Shown here: positions 16,723-24,312 of the stretch, one piece after another | Layout of the letters: each line of letters begins with the position of its first letter | How positions within the stretch are numbered: the first letter of the stretch is position 1 | From: Planctomycetota bacterium | Lineage (GTDB): Bacteria; Planctomycetota; Planctomycetia; Pirellulales; Pirellulaceae | NCBI GenBank assembly: GCA_026692865.1 | Contig: JAPLNI010000053.1 | Coordinates: forward strand, 1-64,000 | Reading direction: 5' to 3' | DNA length: 64,000 nt | Program-made: the position numbers and the translations under genes | Notes under the pieces: model-generated | The model's input: the letters and a program-made list of their open reading frames with translations, nothing else | Database searches by the model: none | Told to the model about the DNA's origin: nothing

Positions 16723-17532
16723 ATGATTCGTCGTCCGATACCGCGATGGCTTGTCGTGCTTCTGGGCATTTTGGGTGTCTGTACTTTACTGGCTGTTTAT
16801 GGCGGCCTTTCGTACCGTCAGTCAGCGATCAACCCAAAGCAAAAAGTCATACCTGGCCTCCAAGCGTTTCGTGATGGCGTCTCACGAATGTCCGAGTCAC
16901 AGGGAACTGCCGAGTCGCCGAAACCATCCATGGTGGTTACCGATCTTCGAGCCACTTATTGGCGGCTTTTTCTCGGAATGGGGTTAGGCGTGTCCTTATC
17001 TGTCGTTGTTGGAATTGCGATGGGATCGTATCGTTGGATTGCTGCTCCATTGGCGCCTACGATTTCGTTCCTTGCAAAGATACCGCCGACGGCGATGTTG
17101 CCCATTTACTTTGTGTTGGTCGGTAGCGATCAAACCATGTTCACGACGATGGTTGCATTGGGAATCTTTTTTACGATGGCCCAATCAGTCTATCAATCGA
17201 TCGCCAATGACGTTCGAGACGAAGCGATTGATAAGGCGTACACACTTGGGGCGTCCGATGCGGAGATTATCTATGAGGTTATTTGGAAACAGATACTTCC
17301 TCCGATTCTCGATAACATTCGATTGCAAATCGGTCCCGCCATGATTTTTCTCCTCGCAGCAGAAATGCTCGTTGGTGGAGAAGGCATAGGCTATCGGATA
17401 CGCATGGAGTCGCGTGTATTGAACATGAGTATTGTTTATATCTACCTAGGCATTCTTGGATTAACTGGATTGCTCGGCGATTGGGGACTGCTTTGGCTAC
17501 GCAAGAAACTGTGTCCTTGGTACGACCGTTAA
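16723..17532 (+). CDS. ABC transporter permease (nitrate/sulfonate/taurine class)
   Basis: 269 residues, ATG start two bases after the binding-protein stop. Six or so membrane spans are present; the cytoplasmic EAA loop DKAYTLGASDAEIIYEVIWK (about 172-191) contacts the ATPase, followed by PPILDNIRLQIGPAMIFLLA. The binding-protein-dependent permease fold, size and order with the flanking genes match SsuC/TauC/NrtB types. An extra loop of about 50 residues after the first span (with SRMSESQGTAESPKPS) lies outside the membrane. It is expected to act as a homodimer. Confidence 0.9.
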   Translation: MIRRPIPRWLVVLLGILGVCTLLAVYGGLSYRQSAINPKQKVIPGLQAFRDGVSRMSESQGTAESPKPSMVVTDLRATYWRLFLGMGLGVSLSVVVGIAMGSYRWIAAPLAPTISFLAKIPPTAMLPIYFVLVGSDQTMFTTMVALGIFFTMAQSVYQSIANDVRDEAIDKAYTLGASDAEIIYEVIWKQILPPILDNIRLQIGPAMIFLLAAEMLVGGEGIGYRIRMESRVLNMSIVYIYLGILGLTGLLGDWGLLWLRKKLCPWYDR

Positions 17533-17563
17533 CTCTTTATTGTCATCCCATAGTAACATCTCT

Positions 17564-18484
17564 ATGCACGCGCTCGAAGTAAAGAATCTTAGCCACTGGT
17601 ATGGCAAGAATCGTATCCTCAACAAAATCAATCTCCAGATCGCGTACGGTCAAGTTGTTGCGCTGGTCGGACCCAGCGGCTGTGGAAAAAGCACCTTGTT
17701 GCGAGCCATACTTGGTACAGATCCACCTTCCGAAGGTGAGGTCTTAGCCGAGGGGAAACGTGTTACGGAGCCAAGCCGCGACGTTGGAATTGTTTATCAG
17801 CATTATTCGCTTTACGATTTCTTAAGCGCCGAAGAAAATGTAGCATTCGGTCTTAAGCTGGATAAGACATCGCTCCCATCGCGTTTCATCGGTCTGCCAA
17901 CGTACCTACGCAAGCGACGCGAGCACCTGCAGATGGCCCGCGAGTTTCTCACACGAGTTGGATTAGAAGCGGCAGCAGGACATTATCCGTCGGAATTGTC
18001 AGGGGGGATGCGTCAACGCGTGGCGATCGCTCAAGCATTTATTCTGAAGCCCAAACTGGTACTGCTTGATGAGCCTTTCGGTGCGCTAGACGAAGCGACT
18101 CGCGAGGACTTGCAAATGATGTTGCTAGGTTTCTACCAAGAGAATTTGAAAGCGAAGCAGCGAGGTGAACAACCTCAGTACACGATCATTATCGTGACGC
18201 ACGAACTTAACGAAGCCCTTTATGTTGCGGACCGAGTGATTGGACTGTCGCGATTTCATACCGAAGGCAGCCAAGGCGCAATGGTGGTTTACGATAGGCC
18301 TTGCCCCGTTCTCAAACCAGACGCCTCCAAGGACCTAAGTCGACTAGTAGAACAACGCGAGGAATTACGATCCGCCGTGTTCGATCCCAGCAACGTAAAG
18401 CACCATTCGAAGTACGTTTCGTTCTGGGACGATCTCGCACGCGACGCCCAAGCAGCAGAAGCCAAGCAAGCCAGCAACCGTTGA
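17564..18484 (+). CDS. ABC transporter ATP-binding protein (nitrate/sulfonate/taurine class)
   Basis: 306 residues from ATG 17564, where family homology begins; a TTG at 17540 would add 8 residues. Walker A GPSGCGKST, Q-loop YQHYSLYDF, signature LSGGMRQR, Walker B LVLLDEPFGALDEA and the switch His in VTHELNEAL are all intact. The C-terminus is about 60 residues longer than the minimal domain. It completes the importer with the permease and the three binding-domain proteins upstream, and is the last gene of the cluster. Confidence 0.92.
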   Translation: MHALEVKNLSHWYGKNRILNKINLQIAYGQVVALVGPSGCGKSTLLRAILGTDPPSEGEVLAEGKRVTEPSRDVGIVYQHYSLYDFLSAEENVAFGLKLDKTSLPSRFIGLPTYLRKRREHLQMAREFLTRVGLEAAAGHYPSELSGGMRQRVAIAQAFILKPKLVLLDEPFGALDEATREDLQMMLLGFYQENLKAKQRGEQPQYTIIIVTHELNEALYVADRVIGLSRFHTEGSQGAMVVYDRPCPVLKPDASKDLSRLVEQREELRSAVFDPSNVKHHSKYVSFWDDLARDAQAAEAKQASNR

Positions 18485-18539
18485 TGGTCGGCTTCTACTT
18501 CGCGAAAGACCTGCAAATTAAAAGATTCATAAAAAGGAT

Positions 18540-18621
18540 CTCACACAAAGGCGCGACGGTGCAAAGAAAAGCTATTCGTTATTCACGGAACTCTTTGCGA
18601 GCTTTGCGCCCTTGCGCGAAT
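18540..18621. repeat. Imperfect inverted repeat, CTTTGCG/GCGCAAAG type
   Basis: The left arm CACAAAGGCGCGACGGTGCA and the right arm CTTTGCGAGCTTTGCGCCCT are inverted and imperfect, separated by about 25 bases. Stretches of alternating CTTTGCG and TTTGCGCC units in inverted arrangement are a widespread intergenic repeat type. It lies downstream of the ABC ATPase gene and may act as a transcript end structure. Confidence 0.5.
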
Positions 18622-18745
18622 ATTTATTGAGGGCATCCCACAATGAGCCCCGCAAGCCTGGTCACTCGGGTTAGCTCGCTAATTTCCTGGGGATAGCAAC
18701 CGAGGACAAAGCGAAACTAATATACGGAAGAGCTATGGCTGACAT

Positions 18746-18856
18746 TTTGCCCGCGAATTACGCGAATGAACGCGGATAAATGCAAGTCAGAACAGGTTTG
18801 GGGTTTGCTAGCGATTCTCCGTTTATTCGCGTAGATCCGCGTGATTCGCGGGCAAA
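18746..18856. repeat. Inverted repeat with two 35-base arms (GCCCGCGAAT...CGCGGATAAA)
   Basis: Arms 18746-18780 and 18822-18856 are inverted copies with only a few mismatches (shared pattern TTTGCCCGCGAATxACGCG, then ACGCGxATAAA). A 41-base spacer separates them. CGCGAAT/CGCGGAT repeats of this kind occur dispersed in intergenic DNA of several phyla, and their function is unknown. The stretch 18857-18940 between it and the terminator holds nothing I recognise. Confidence 0.7.
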
Positions 18857-18940
18857 GAATAACAAGACCATGTGGTCAGGCAAACTTCGCTACATAGCTT
18901 CGAGAGATTATTGCGAGTGTTTCCGTGAGGTCCCGACACG

Positions 18941-18972
18941 AAAAAACCCGCGTTTTCGAGAGAAAACGCGGG
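18941..18972 (-). terminator. Rho-independent terminator for tRNA-Ile/tRNA-Ala transcript
   Basis: An 11-base perfect stem (CCCGCGTTTTC paired with GAAAACGCGGG) with a four-base loop, followed on the minus strand by six T residues. It begins 5 bases after the end of tRNA-Ala, so it should terminate the tRNA pair. Confidence 0.9.
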
Positions 18973-18977
18973 CTTTA

Positions 18978-19050
18978 TGGAGATGAAGGGACTTGAACCC
19001 ATGACCCTCTGCTTGCAAAGCAGATGCTCTCCCAACTGAGCTACATCCCC
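18978..19050 (-). tRNA. tRNA-Ala(TGC)
   Basis: Minus strand: acceptor GGGGATG pairs with CATCTCC (one G-T pair), discriminator A, D arm AGCTCAGTTGGGAGAGC, anticodon loop TTTGCAA, T arm with GGTTCAAGTCC. A terminator follows directly. It is the second gene of a tRNA-Ile/tRNA-Ala pair. Confidence 0.96.
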
Positions 19051-19112
19051 GGGAGTACCTCTTAAACATTATACTCGACTGCTGTGTTGCTTGGCAACTG
19101 CAGATCGGGTAG

Positions 19113-19186
19113 TGCGCACGCGTGGACTCGAACCACGGACCTCGTCCTTATCAGGGACGCGCTCTAACCAACTGAGCTACGCGCGC
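19113..19186 (-). tRNA. tRNA-Ile(GAT)
   Basis: Minus strand: acceptor GCGCGCG pairs with CGTGCGC (one G-T pair), discriminator A, D arm AGCTCAGTTGGTTAGAGC, anticodon loop CTGATAA, T arm with GGTTCGAGTCC. It lies 62 bases upstream of tRNA-Ala in the same orientation, the order normally found in the 16S-23S spacer, but no rRNA gene is present here. Confidence 0.96.
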
Positions 19187-19342
19187 AGAACACAAACTTA
19201 TCAACAAACTATTCTTCCTGCGCCGGATCGATATTGGTAAAACATCCAGATGTCAGGTAGAGTCGAAATGTTAGCCTAAGGTTCGGGCCTGTCAACCTCC
19301 AGCGTGCTGGAGAATTCGTTATGGAAAACATGGAGCTGTTGG

Positions 19343-19464
19343 ATGAGCGTCAGACACGATTTAATTGGACTTTTTAGCAGTCTTTTGGCGTCGCAGCTTG
19401 TGCGGCCTCGTCTTTTTTATCGATTGCGGTTGCAGCCGACATCGAACCGGCGCAATTAGCCAAA
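19343..19464 (+). pseudogene. Signal peptide of thioredoxin-like gene, out of frame by one base
   Basis: ATG 19343, with GGAG 10 bases upstream, starts MSVRHDLIGLFSSLL in one frame; the frame of the downstream protein reads GVAACAASSFLSIAVAADIE across 19386-19445. Together they form a textbook signal peptide with an AVAA cleavage site, but one T is missing from the TTTT run at about 19382-19385. In the downstream frame there is a TAG at 19375 and no start before ATG 19465. Either a real frameshift, a base-calling error in a homopolymer, or rarely a translational slip explains this. Confidence 0.7.
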
Positions 19465-21300
19465 ATGCTTTCGCGTGCTGCGAAGCAAAAAGATGCTGAT
19501 TTCGATAAAACCGATCCAGCGGATTACTTGAAATGCACAGGAAAATACGAAACTCGCAACGGAGTGGTAGGCTTATTGATCTCGGGCCCCAACGGCGAAC
19601 CAATTCGATGGTTGGCTGACACCAACGGCGATAAAAAAATCGATCAAATCTCTTTCTATGGCAACGGAGTCGAGGTTTATCGCGACATTGATAGCGATTT
19701 CAATGACAAAATTGATCAGTCACGATGGATGGGGACATCTGGTATGCGATGGGGCGTCGATCGTGATGAGGACGGAGTCATTGATGCTTGGAAGGCGATT
19801 TCGGCAGAGGAAGTAACTTCTGAGGTGGTCACGGCCTTGAGGGAATCGGATGCGAAACGCTTGGAAAGGCTGATGCTAACCGACACTGAGTTAGATGAAT
19901 TGGGCCTCGGACAGCAAAAGACCGTTGATCTCATGGAACGAATTGGTGGCGCTCCCGAGCAGTTTCAAAAGTTGTTGGCCTCGCAAAAAGTAATCGATGC
20001 CACAAGTCGTTGGGTCAATTTTGGAGCCGATAAGCCTGGGATTGTTCCAGCCGGGACTGAAGGCTCGACTTCCGATGTATTGGCTTACGAAAATGTGATG
20101 GCTGTGGTTGAGACGTCTTCGGGGCCTCAGCAGCTCTTGATCGGTACCTTGATTCAGGTGGATCAAAGCTGGCGAATGATTGATGTGCCGCGACTGATGA
20201 AGGCTGGCGTCCCAATTCCCGAAAATGGTCTTTTCTTTGCTTCTGCTGAAGTCAATCGGATGGCTCCAGCGGGCGGGGGGCTTCCAGGGGACATGTCAGC
20301 GACCATGTTGAATCTGCTCAAAGAGCTTGAGGCACTTGATGCAAAGCTGCAGGACCCTGCTAACAACAAAGCAACCATACATGCACAACGAGCGACTCTC
20401 TACGAACGACTGATTGCCGAGTCAAAATCGCCCGAAGATATTCAAACTTGGATCCATCAAATGGCTGATCAGGTTTTTGTAGCTGTCCAATCGGGTGACT
20501 ATCCCGAAGGGATCGAACGGCTTATAAAGCTTGAAGATTCCATTCAGCGGAACGAAAAAGCTAAGCAAGAGACTTCCTACGTCGCGTATCGAATTCTCGG
20601 GGCAGAGTACACCAATGCACTTGCCGATAAAGACGTTAACCATGAGTCGGTTCAAAAGTCTCACTTAGAAAAGTTGGAAGCTTTTATTGATGCCTTTCCC
20701 CAAAGCAGCGACTCGGCCGACGCGATGATTCAGCTTGGTTTCAACAGTGAAGTCACTGGGGACGTGAAGTCTGCGGCGAAGTGGTACGAGCGGATCGCGA
20801 AGGACTATCCAGGAACCTCCCAAGGAAATAAATCTGCCGGAGCATTGGCTCGTTTGAACATTGTCGGTCGACCGGTACTGTTTGAAGGGGTAACACTGGA
20901 CGGAAAGCCCGTGAAGTTGGCGACGCTCAAACGACCTGTGATCGTGCATTACTGGGCGTCCAACGTTGCATCTTGTAAGGCTGACATGGAGCGACTTCAG
21001 CGGCTGCGAGAGCGATACGGCAACAAGCTGGCAATTGTCGGCATCAATGTTGACACCGACAAACGTAACGCCATTGAGTTTCTAAGGGAAAACAAGGGTT
21101 TCAATTGGGATCACTTGTACGAGGCAGGTGGAATGGAAAGTAAACTTGCTGTGGATTTAGGGATATTGTCGTTGCCTGTGACGATGCTTTTAAACGAAAA
21201 GAGTGTTGTGGTTCAAGCGACCTCGAATCTGCCTTATCAAATCGAAGATGCTATCGTTGCGATGCTGCCTGCGGCGGCGGCACCGGTTCCCAAGAAGTAG
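19465..21300 (+). CDS. Thioredoxin-fold (AhpC/TSA-redoxin-like) protein with DxDxDG motifs
   Basis: 611 residues in the open frame; the natural start is probably 19343 (see the signal-peptide entry), giving a secreted protein. Residues about 45-105 contain three calcium-site-like repeats: DTNGDKKID, DIDSDFNDKID and DRDEDGVID. A helical middle region (about 275-455, TPR-like with SADAMIQLGFNSEV) leads to a C-terminal thioredoxin fold (about 470-600: KPVIVHYWAS, VGINVDTDKRNAIEFL, LPVTMLLNEKS). The usual CxxC active site is replaced by ASNVASC, leaving one cysteine (Cys near 503). A disulfide-exchange role is therefore doubtful; peroxidase-like or structural roles are possible. Confidence 0.75.
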   Translation: MLSRAAKQKDADFDKTDPADYLKCTGKYETRNGVVGLLISGPNGEPIRWLADTNGDKKIDQISFYGNGVEVYRDIDSDFNDKIDQSRWMGTSGMRWGVDRDEDGVIDAWKAISAEEVTSEVVTALRESDAKRLERLMLTDTELDELGLGQQKTVDLMERIGGAPEQFQKLLASQKVIDATSRWVNFGADKPGIVPAGTEGSTSDVLAYENVMAVVETSSGPQQLLIGTLIQVDQSWRMIDVPRLMKAGVPIPENGLFFASAEVNRMAPAGGGLPGDMSATMLNLLKELEALDAKLQDPANNKATIHAQRATLYERLIAESKSPEDIQTWIHQMADQVFVAVQSGDYPEGIERLIKLEDSIQRNEKAKQETSYVAYRILGAEYTNALADKDVNHESVQKSHLEKLEAFIDAFPQSSDSADAMIQLGFNSEVTGDVKSAAKWYERIAKDYPGTSQGNKSAGALARLNIVGRPVLFEGVTLDGKPVKLATLKRPVIVHYWASNVASCKADMERLQRLRERYGNKLAIVGINVDTDKRNAIEFLRENKGFNWDHLYEAGGMESKLAVDLGILSLPVTMLLNEKSVVVQATSNLPYQIEDAIVAMLPAAAAPVPKK

Positions 21301-21608
21301 GGTCTAGGCGGGGGCTTGCAGCTGCGGTGATGATGAGTGCATTTTTCTTTAGCGGTAGGCGTTAGCTTCGGATGCTATACGGTTTCGGATGCTATATGGT
21401 AAAGTGTGGCGAAATCGATACTCCTGGCTAGCGCCATCGGCTTAGGCTTTATAAGCCTAGCTGGCATTCCCCCCATGTGGCTATTGCTTGAAGGGTGTAG
21501 GTGTAGCTATCGTTATAAAAACGGTGGGCACAAACAAACGTCCGATGCGGTTAAAATGAATCGTTTATCCGTGATTTAGCCATTAAACTCGCGGTTTTAC
21601 TCATAATC
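21301..21608. other. Intergenic region with short repeats
   Basis: Two adjacent 17-base copies of CGGATGCTATACGGTTT-like sequence occur at 21369-21402. GGCTAGCGCCATCGGCT at 21426-21442 belongs to a dispersed repeat also seen at 30047-30063 (inverted) and 30153-30169. TAGGCTTTATAAGCCTA next to it is nearly palindromic. I see no gene and no clear promoter for rpe. Confidence 0.6.
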
Positions 21609-22343
21609 ATGTCGGAAAAAGTCCATCAAATACCCGTTAAAAAGCTTCGACAATCCAAGCCTGTGGTATTGCCGTCGATGCTTCTTTGCGACTTCGGGAA
21701 TCTTGCCCGCGAAGTTGAACGTCTGGAGGAGGCCGGGGTCGAGGCGTTGCACTTGGACGTCATGGACGGTGTTTTTGTCCCCAACATGACTTATGGTATG
21801 CCGATTGTCGAAGCGATTCGAAAACGGACTCAAATGCCTGTCGATGTCCATCTGATGATCGAATCGCCATCGAACTATGCGAAAGCGTTTGTCGATGCGG
21901 GGGCTGATTTAATTACGTTTCATGTTGAAACGATCAAGAGTCCGGGGGACGCAGAACTTCTGGAGAAAATTCGATCGATGGGCTGCGCGGCTGGACTGGC
22001 GATTAATCCTTTGACGCCGATGGAAAGGCTCCTGCCGTTCGTCTCGCTTTGTGACTTGGTGCTTGTCATGAGTGTCGAAGCGGGATTCGGTGGACAGGCT
22101 TTCAATCCAATTGCGTTAGAGCGACTCGCTAAACTACGAGCTGAATTTGGTCCCGATTTATTGTTGGAAGTTGACGGTGGTGTTAACGTCGAGACGGCCG
22201 GGAAGTGTGTCGCGGCTGGAGCGGACTTGCTAGTGGTTGGTTCTGCAATTTTCAAGCACCCCGATTATTGTCAAGCGCTGGCTCACTTGCATCAATCTAT
22301 CGCAAGCATGTCGATGGACGTGACGAAGACGAACGAGTGCTAG
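21609..22343 (+). CDS. rpe: Ribulose-phosphate 3-epimerase
   Basis: 244 residues. It interconverts ribulose 5-phosphate and xylulose 5-phosphate in the pentose phosphate pathway. The (beta/alpha)8 fold motifs are all visible: LPSMLLCDF, LHLDVMDGVFVPN with the metal-binding His and Asp, VDVHLMI, MSVEAGFGGQAF, LEVDGGVN with the second catalytic Asp, and the phosphate-binding VVGSAIF. The N-terminus has about 15 extra residues compared with the usual 220-residue enzyme. A histidine-phosphatase-like gene follows 75 bases later in the same direction. Confidence 0.95.
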   Translation: MSEKVHQIPVKKLRQSKPVVLPSMLLCDFGNLAREVERLEEAGVEALHLDVMDGVFVPNMTYGMPIVEAIRKRTQMPVDVHLMIESPSNYAKAFVDAGADLITFHVETIKSPGDAELLEKIRSMGCAAGLAINPLTPMERLLPFVSLCDLVLVMSVEAGFGGQAFNPIALERLAKLRAEFGPDLLLEVDGGVNVETAGKCVAAGADLLVVGSAIFKHPDYCQALAHLHQSIASMSMDVTKTNEC

Positions 22344-22418
22344 TGAGAAAAACGATCGAATTGGTGCGAGGGTCGAGTGTTCGACCGCTCGGTTTTTATG
22401 GCTTCCGGAAAAGGTGGT

Positions 22419-23021
22419 ATGGTTAAGATTTGTTTAGTTCGCCCTGGAGCAACCTCTTTTGATGAAGAGGGGCGTATGAAAGGTTGTCTGGACATCCCGT
22501 TATGTGAAAAAGGCCTTCAACAGGCCAATTCTGTAGCTAAGGAAATTGTTCGGGAGTTATCTCAGACGCCGGAGAAATCCAGTTTTGACGCGATTTATTC
22601 AGCTCCTTGCCAATCCGCTCAAGAGACTGCAGGCGTATTAGCCAGGGCGGTTGATGGTCGAGTAAAACTGCTCGACTGCATGCAAAACGTGGATCACGGG
22701 CTTTGGCAGGGGAAGCTGATTGACGAAGTCCGCCGCACGCAACCCACTGTCTACAAAAACATCCAAGAACACCCAGAGGCGTTTGCTCCACCGGGTGGGG
22801 AACGACTGGAAGACGCTCAAGATCGAGTGCGAAAAACGGTAGAAAAGCTTGTCAAAAAGCACAAGAACGAGTTCATACTCCTGGTGGTCCCTGATCCGCT
22901 GGCTAGCCTAGTGCGTCAATTGTTGGTCGCTGGCGAACTGGGGGACTTGTGGAAAGCGGAGAAAGATGGAGGCTCTTGGGAGCTAATCGCTCTTCAAGGG
23001 AATCGACTTGCGATGGTATAG
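22419..23021 (+). CDS. Histidine-phosphatase-superfamily protein lacking catalytic histidines
   Basis: About 200 residues from ATG 22419, which has GGAAAAGG upstream; longer starts are possible. The fold of the phosphoglycerate-mutase-like family is clear (ICLVRPGATSFDEEGRMKG, LDIPLCEKGLQQA, GGERLEDAQDRV). However, the RHG motif reads RPG (His to Pro), the second Arg in SPLxRAxxTA is Ser (SAPCQSAQETA), the catalytic Glu region LxE is MQN, and the second His motif xxHG is VPDP. Only the first Arg remains. It is expected to be catalytically inactive as a phosphatase or mutase and may be a binding or regulatory protein. It sits between rpe and accD. Confidence 0.8.
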   Translation: MVKICLVRPGATSFDEEGRMKGCLDIPLCEKGLQQANSVAKEIVRELSQTPEKSSFDAIYSAPCQSAQETAGVLARAVDGRVKLLDCMQNVDHGLWQGKLIDEVRRTQPTVYKNIQEHPEAFAPPGGERLEDAQDRVRKTVEKLVKKHKNEFILLVVPDPLASLVRQLLVAGELGDLWKAEKDGGSWELIALQGNRLAMV

Positions 23022-23081
23022 CAAAGCTGTCGGAGCAAGCCCGCGATACATCTGCATTGCGAACAAAATACAAAGATCTGA

Positions 23082-23936
23082 ATGAATATGGCCCAGCAAA
23101 CTGACTCGATTCCTGATTCTGAACAAATCGCCAAAAAACGAGGGGTCCCCGAGGGGCTTTGGATCAAGTGCCCTGGGTGCTCGAGTTCAATCTATCGCAA
23201 AGAGGCTGAACGACAGTCCAACATCTGTCCTAAGTGTCGGTTCCATCTTTATGTTTCCGCACGTGATCGGCTGGTTCAAGTTTTGGATGAAGGGACCTTT
23301 GAGGCGTGGGATGCAAATATCCTGCCGACAGATCCGCTTTCGTTCTCGGATAAAAAGCGATACGCCGAGCGATTGCTTGGAGAGCAAGATCGTACCGGAT
23401 TGACCGATGCGGCGATTACTGGAACCGGCATGATTCGAGCTCGGCGAGTTGCGATTGGCGTCACCGATTCCGCATTCATCATGGGAAGCATGGGGTCTGT
23501 GGTCGGCGAACGCTTGGCGAGACTGATCGAACGAGCAACCGAGCAAACCCTGCCGCTCATCATTATCAGCGCTAGTGGCGGCGGAGCTCGTATGCACGAG
23601 GGGATTTTATCGCTGATGCAGATGGCCAAAGTGTCTGCGGCTTTGGCTCGCTATCACAAAAGTGGTGGGCTTTACATTAGCGTTTTAACCAACCCAACCA
23701 TGGGTGGCGTGGCCGCGAGTTTTGCATCTTTGGGTGACCTGGTATTCGCTGAACCAAAGGCTTTGATCGGTTTTGCTGGTCCTCGGACGATTAAAGCGAC
23801 CATGAAGATCGAGCTACCGGAAGGCTTTCAAACGAGCGAGTTCTTGCTCGAGCATGGTTACATCGATCGGATTGTCGATCGAAGCAGGCTCAAGACCGAG
23901 ATCGCTCAAGCCATCGACTACTGCGGCAAGTATTAG
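23082..23936 (+). CDS. accD: Acetyl-CoA carboxylase carboxyltransferase subunit beta
   Basis: 284 residues, normal for AccD. The N-terminal zinc ribbon uses Cys30, Cys33, Cys49 and Cys52. The carboxyltransferase core (about 90-280) shows the crotonase-type oxyanion segment [13 protein letters not shown], then [17 protein letters not shown] and [13 protein letters not shown]. It transfers carboxyl from biotin on AccB to acetyl-CoA, the first step of fatty-acid synthesis, and works in a complex with AccA, which is not in the window. Confidence 0.97.
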   Translation: MNMAQQTDSIPDSEQIAKKRGVPEGLWIKCPGCSSSIYRKEAERQSNICPKCRFHLYVSARDRLVQVLDEGTFEAWDANILPTDPLSFSDKKRYAERLLGEQDRTGLTDAAITGTGMIRARRVAIGVTDSAFIMGSMGSVVGERLARLIERATEQTLPLIIISASGGGARMHEGILSLMQMAKVSAALARYHKSGGLYISVLTNPTMGGVAASFASLGDLVFAEPKALIGFAGPRTIKATMKIELPEGFQTSEFLLEHGYIDRIVDRSRLKTEIAQAIDYCGKY

Positions 23937-24223
23937 TGCTTCGTCCCCATGTCATTTTGAGGAAGCTGATCTCGTAAGAGTTCAGACGTCACTGGAAGCA
24001 ATCGCAAAGTCTGGTGTTTTCAGATGTTTTGCGACATCTGCTACGAGTGCGAATCCTTGTGATCAATTCACGGTCGCTGAATTCAAGAGAAACCAGTCCA
24101 GTTTTGCTCTTTCTCGTTCTTGGAAGCCTTCTCGCTTCTAGGGGGGCTTGCTATCGCCCATGCCGCTTCTGGCACAGCCAGCGCCCTCTTTTCGTTAAGT
24201 TTTAAATGACTTTAACAATATCG
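23937..24223. other. Intergenic region containing a dispersed repeat copy
   Basis: It holds one copy (about 23969-24044) of a 77-base element also present at 43689-43764 and 54221-54297. The short reading frames here show no protein signature and overlap accD in another frame. I see no gene. Confidence 0.6.
23969..24044 (+). repeat. Dispersed 77-base palindromic element, copy A
   Basis: Ends are CTCGTAAGAGTTC and GCGACATCTGCTAC, with the two motifs 57 bases apart. The same motif pair at the same spacing occurs in copies B and C, where the ends contain the inverted sequences TCGTAAG and CTTACGA. Copy A is the most degenerate. Confidence 0.65.
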
Positions 24224-24252
24224 TTGACTTCACTGTCTGGATTGGTTAGATT
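24224..24252 (+). promoter_or_regulatory. Likely sigma-70-type promoter for LysR gene
   Basis: TTGACT (24224-24229), a 17-base spacer and TAGATT (24247-24252) give near-consensus -35 and -10 boxes. Transcription would begin near 24259, leaving a leader of about 55 bases rich in A and T before the LysR start at 24313. Confidence 0.5.
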
Positions 24253-24312
24253 TATCGAAAGATTTAATAAACGACCTTTTTATATTAGTTTAATTAATAC
24301 AGAAAGTCCTCC

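Noticed and set aside
18500-19200. rRNA gene next to the tRNA-Ile/Ala pair
   Set aside because: No 16S, 23S or 5S sequence is present on either side; the pair is followed by a terminator and repeats.
23854-24141. 95-codon frame over the end of accD
   Set aside because: Overlaps accD in another frame and runs through a repeat element; composition shows no protein signature.
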